DNA of 64,000 nucleotides from WLWS01 sp965243105. Its GTDB lineage: Bacteria > Pseudomonadota > Gammaproteobacteria > Eutrophobiales > Eutrophobiaceae. Location: contig CBDEUC010000003.1 of the NCBI GenBank assembly GCA_965243105.1, positions 2,418,001 through 2,482,000 on the forward strand, given 5' to 3'. Shown piece by piece: positions 61,308 to 64,000 of this stretch. A model generated the notes under the pieces. That model was given only the letters and a program-made list of their open reading frames with translations. It was not told where the DNA came from and did not search any database. The stretch's first letter is position 1, and every line of letters begins with the position of its first letter. The position numbers were made by a program, and so were the translations under genes.

Positions 61308-63903
61308 CGAGTTACGTTTAAAATTCCTGGAATACTTCCAGCAGCGAGAACATGAGCAGGTAAAGAGTAGCCCTCTGGTACCCGGCAATGATCCGACGCT
61401 GTTGTTCACCAATGCAGGCATGGTGCAATTCAAGGAAGTTTTTCTCGGGCTCGATAAGCGTTCCTATCAGCGGGCCGTCACCTCACAACGCTGCGTGCGA
61501 GCTGGCGGTAAGCACAACGACCTTGAAAATGTCGGCTACACGGCGCGACATCACACCTTTTTTGAAATGCTGGGTAACTTCAGTTTTGGAGATTACTTCA
61601 AGCGCGAGGCGATCCAGTTTGCCTGGGACTTCCTTTGCAATGAGTTAAAGCTGCCACCGGAAAAACTCTGGGTGACTGTTTTTGAAGAGGATGACGAAGC
61701 GGCAGATATCTGGTTGAACGAAATTGGCATAGATGCAAATCGCTTCAGTCGCTGTGGTGAGAAAGATAACTTCTGGTCCATGGGCGATACCGGTCCATGC
61801 GGCCCCTGTAGCGAGATTTTCTACGACCATGGCGAAGACATTGCCGGCGGCCCCCCGGGCAGCCCGGACGAGGACGGCGATCGCTACGTGGAAATCTGGA
61901 ACCTCGTCTTCATGCAATATGACCGCGATGGTGATGGCAAGCTAACTCCCATTCCACGCCCATCGGTGGATACGGGTATGGGACTCGAACGCATAGCTGC
62001 TGTCATGCAGGGAGTTCATAACAACTATGACATCGACCTGTTCCAGTCGCTGATAGCCAGTATCACGGAACTGCTGACGGTAAAGGATGAGGACATCGTC
62101 TCCGCACGGGTCATAGCGGATCACATTCGCTCCTGCGCTTTCCTTATCACCGATGGCGTGATTCCGTCCAACGAGGGCAGGGGATATGTCCTGCGTCGAA
62201 TTATTCGTCGAGCCGCGCGACACGGCAGCAAGCTCGGGTTTAATGAGCCCTTCTTTCATCGGCTCGTGGATCCCCTCGCCGGGCTAATGGGCGAAGCTTT
62301 TCCTGAATTAGTGGAGGCAAAGGAGTTTGTAGAAAAAACGCTGAAGCAGGAGGAACTGAGGTTTGCAGAAACCCTGGACCAGGGCCTACGTCACCTGGAA
62401 GACATCATTGACGGACTTTCCGGAGGTGAGATAGGTGGCGCTGACGTCTTCAAGCTGTATGACACCTATGGCTTTCCCGTTGACCTTACCGGCGATATCG
62501 CTAGGGAGCGTGGCCTGACACTGGATATGCCCGGCTTTGACCAGGCCATGGCGGAACAGAGAAAGCGTGCCCGCTCGGCCAGCAAGTTCGAGTTAAACGC
62601 GGACGAGGGCGCTGCGGGACTCGATCTCGAAACACAGTTCACCGGTTATGACGTGGCAGAGGGAGACTCAAAGGTCGTGGCCATTTTTCGTGATGGTGCC
62701 ACCGCCAACGAAATTAATGTGGGCGAAGAAGCCGGCGTCGTGCTCGACACAACACCGTTTTATGCCGAGTCCGGTGGGCAGGTTGGAGATCGCGGAAAGC
62801 TGGTTGCCGATGGCGTGGTTTTCGAGGTGCGCGATACGCAGAAGCAGGGAGACGCGCATATCCATCTTGGTGAAGTCGTGCAGGGTAGTCTCGCCGTGGG
62901 TCAAGGCGTACGCAGTCGAATCAATATCATCGAACGGGCGGATATTGTGCGTAATCACTCGGCCACCCACCTGCTGCACGCGGCACTGAGACAGGTGCTT
63001 GGCAAGCACGTCACGCAGAAGGGTTCGCTCGTGGCTGCAGATCGACTTCGTTTTGATTTTTCACACCCGGATGGGCTGAGCGAGGAGGAACTGTTAAAGA
63101 TCGAGAGCCTGGTGAACAGCGTTATCCTTGAAAACGCCGAGACGGGAGTGGCAAATATGAGCCTTGATGCGGCCATGGAGTCGGGCGCCATGTCACTTTT
63201 TGGCGAAAAGTATGCTGACGAGGTGCGAGTGCTCAATATTGGTGACGGGTTTTCCACCGAGCTCTGCGGTGGAACCCACGTGAGCCGGGCCGGAGATATT
63301 GGTCTATTCAAGATATTGTCTGAAACAGGCATCGCGGCCGGCGTCAGGAGAATTGAAGCTGTGAGTGGTAATGGCGCACTGGACTGGGTCAGGGATAACG
63401 AGGCTCGCATGGGTCGAATAGCCGGCCTGCTCAAGTCTGAAAAAGAGGGCATTGAAACACGGCTGGAAAGTGTCCTGGAGCGCTCGCGCAAGCTGGAAAA
63501 GGAAGTCGAGCAACTCAAGTCCCGGCTCGCCAGCAGCGCCGGCGATGATATGGCCAGCGAGGCAGAGGACATTGATGGCATCAAGGTACTGGCCAGGCAC
63601 CTGGAAGGCGCCGATCCAAAAACCCTGCGGGAAACGGTGGACCAGCTGAAAAACAAGCTGGGCACAGCGGCTCTTGTTCTTGCCACGGTGAAGGATGACA
63701 AGGTCAGCCTGGTGGCAGGCGTGTCAAAGGAAGCCTGTGACCGCGTCAGGGCCGGAGAGCTGGTCAACTTTGTCGCAGCACAGGTTGGCGGAAAGGGTGG
63801 CGGCAGGCCGGACATGGCGCAGGCTGGAGGAAACCAGCCGGAGAACCTGGATGCTGCCCTGCAGGGTGTTCCAGGCTGGGTAAAAGAGCAATTAAATACC
63901 TGA
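61297..63903 (+). CDS. alaS: alanyl-tRNA synthetase
   Basis: Charges tRNA-Ala and edits mischarged Ser and Gly (868 aa; E. coli 875). Catalytic domain with MVQFKEVFLG and GNFSFGDYFK; editing-domain zinc ligands H554 and H558 (NHSATHLLH), C657 and H661 (CGGTH); coiled-coil and C-Ala domain with GGKGGGRPDMAQAGG. Overlaps recX by 11 bases. No clear terminator follows in the 97 bases to the window end. Confidence 0.99.
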   Translation: MKTNELRLKFLEYFQQREHEQVKSSPLVPGNDPTLLFTNAGMVQFKEVFLGLDKRSYQRAVTSQRCVRAGGKHNDLENVGYTARHHTFFEMLGNFSFGDYFKREAIQFAWDFLCNELKLPPEKLWVTVFEEDDEAADIWLNEIGIDANRFSRCGEKDNFWSMGDTGPCGPCSEIFYDHGEDIAGGPPGSPDEDGDRYVEIWNLVFMQYDRDGDGKLTPIPRPSVDTGMGLERIAAVMQGVHNNYDIDLFQSLIASITELLTVKDEDIVSARVIADHIRSCAFLITDGVIPSNEGRGYVLRRIIRRAARHGSKLGFNEPFFHRLVDPLAGLMGEAFPELVEAKEFVEKTLKQEELRFAETLDQGLRHLEDIIDGLSGGEIGGADVFKLYDTYGFPVDLTGDIARERGLTLDMPGFDQAMAEQRKRARSASKFELNADEGAAGLDLETQFTGYDVAEGDSKVVAIFRDGATANEINVGEEAGVVLDTTPFYAESGGQVGDRGKLVADGVVFEVRDTQKQGDAHIHLGEVVQGSLAVGQGVRSRINIIERADIVRNHSATHLLHAALRQVLGKHVTQKGSLVAADRLRFDFSHPDGLSEEELLKIESLVNSVILENAETGVANMSLDAAMESGAMSLFGEKYADEVRVLNIGDGFSTELCGGTHVSRAGDIGLFKILSETGIAAGVRRIEAVSGNGALDWVRDNEARMGRIAGLLKSEKEGIETRLESVLERSRKLEKEVEQLKSRLASSAGDDMASEAEDIDGIKVLARHLEGADPKTLRETVDQLKNKLGTAALVLATVKDDKVSLVAGVSKEACDRVRAGELVNFVAAQVGGKGGGRPDMAQAGGNQPENLDAALQGVPGWVKEQLNT

Positions 63904-63988
63904 TTTTCCTTGCTTTTAGGCTTTAATTCCTTACAATCCCTGTCCCTTTTTTCGTAAATTACCGGGGATATCCCACTTCGCATTCAAA

Positions 63989-64000
63989 ATGGCATTGATA
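63989..64000 (+). CDS. lysC: probable aspartokinase start, 3' cut by window edge
   Basis: Only four codons are visible: ATG-GCA-TTG-ATA, M-A-L-I. This matches the start of gammaproteobacterial aspartokinase (MALIVQKFGG), which often follows alaS. Identification rests on four residues plus position, so it is a guess. A 10-bp palindrome GGGATATCCC lies at 63965-63974 upstream. Confidence 0.35.

Noticed and set aside
62955..63983. 342-codon minus-strand open frame opposite alaS
   Set aside because: Extremely Ser/Arg/Pro rich, typical of an antisense shadow of an alanine/leucine-rich gene.
1..64000. CRISPR arrays, tRNA or rRNA genes, prophage or transposase genes
   Set aside because: No regularly spaced repeats, cloverleaf genes, rRNA segments or phage/IS proteins were seen in any part of the window.

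Overview
The window is an ordinary stretch of free-living gammaproteobacterial chromosome (my reading; no search was run). Base composition looks close to 50% GC by eye. Support comes from E. coli/Pseudomonas-like ribosomal proteins and RNA polymerase subunits, from gatCAB divergent from mreBCD, and from the orders rlpA-dacA-dat-ybeD-lipB-lipA and pncC-thpR-recA-recX-alaS. Genes for the amidotransferase GatCAB imply indirect aminoacylation of Asn- and/or Gln-tRNA, unlike E. coli. A protein with a PEP-CTERM-like tail suggests an exosortase/exopolysaccharide lifestyle. The exact species cannot be read from this sequence.

Layout. Bases 1-8384 hold rpoB (5' end cut by the window edge) and rpoC. 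Bases 8385-8639 are a hairpin-rich leader. From 8640 to 26379 the str, S10, spc and alpha ribosomal operons run without a break (rpsL to rplQ, including fusA, tuf, secY, rpmJ and rpoA) and end at a strong intrinsic terminator. Next come a SAM hydroxide adenosyltransferase gene and the leucine block leuC-leuD-leuA-like, with leuB facing it. A PEP-CTERM-like secreted protein follows, converging on gatCAB (minus strand). Bases 36487-45853 form one long cell-shape and wall block: mreBCD, PBP2, RodA, MltB, RlpA, DacA and a D-amino-acid transaminase.

Bases 45902-50088 interrupt the usual dat-ybeD neighbourhood. This segment holds a divergent isocitrate/isopropylmalate-dehydrogenase-like gene, an ABC-2 exporter pair, a tandem cyclic-nucleotide-binding-domain protein and a small periplasmic protein; it is the most accessory-looking part of the window. 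Then come ybeD-lipB-lipA (lipoylation), an M23 peptidase and xseA on the minus strand, guaB, a REPIN-like palindromic element, guaA, a PepSY membrane protein, tadA, pncC, thpR, recA, recX, alaS and the first codons of what is probably lysC.

The most interesting signals are two non-canonical start codons, each behind a good Shine-Dalgarno (AUC for mreC, CUG for recX), a promoter-terminator arrangement before guaB that looks like an attenuator, a 54-bp symmetrical repeat between guaB and guaA, a tuf gene with extreme ACG threonine codon use, a run of hairpins before rpsL, and the interrupted dat-ybeD segment. I found no CRISPR array, prophage, tRNA, rRNA or intact insertion sequence. No convincing wholly new system is visible; the 45902-50088 cassette is the best candidate.
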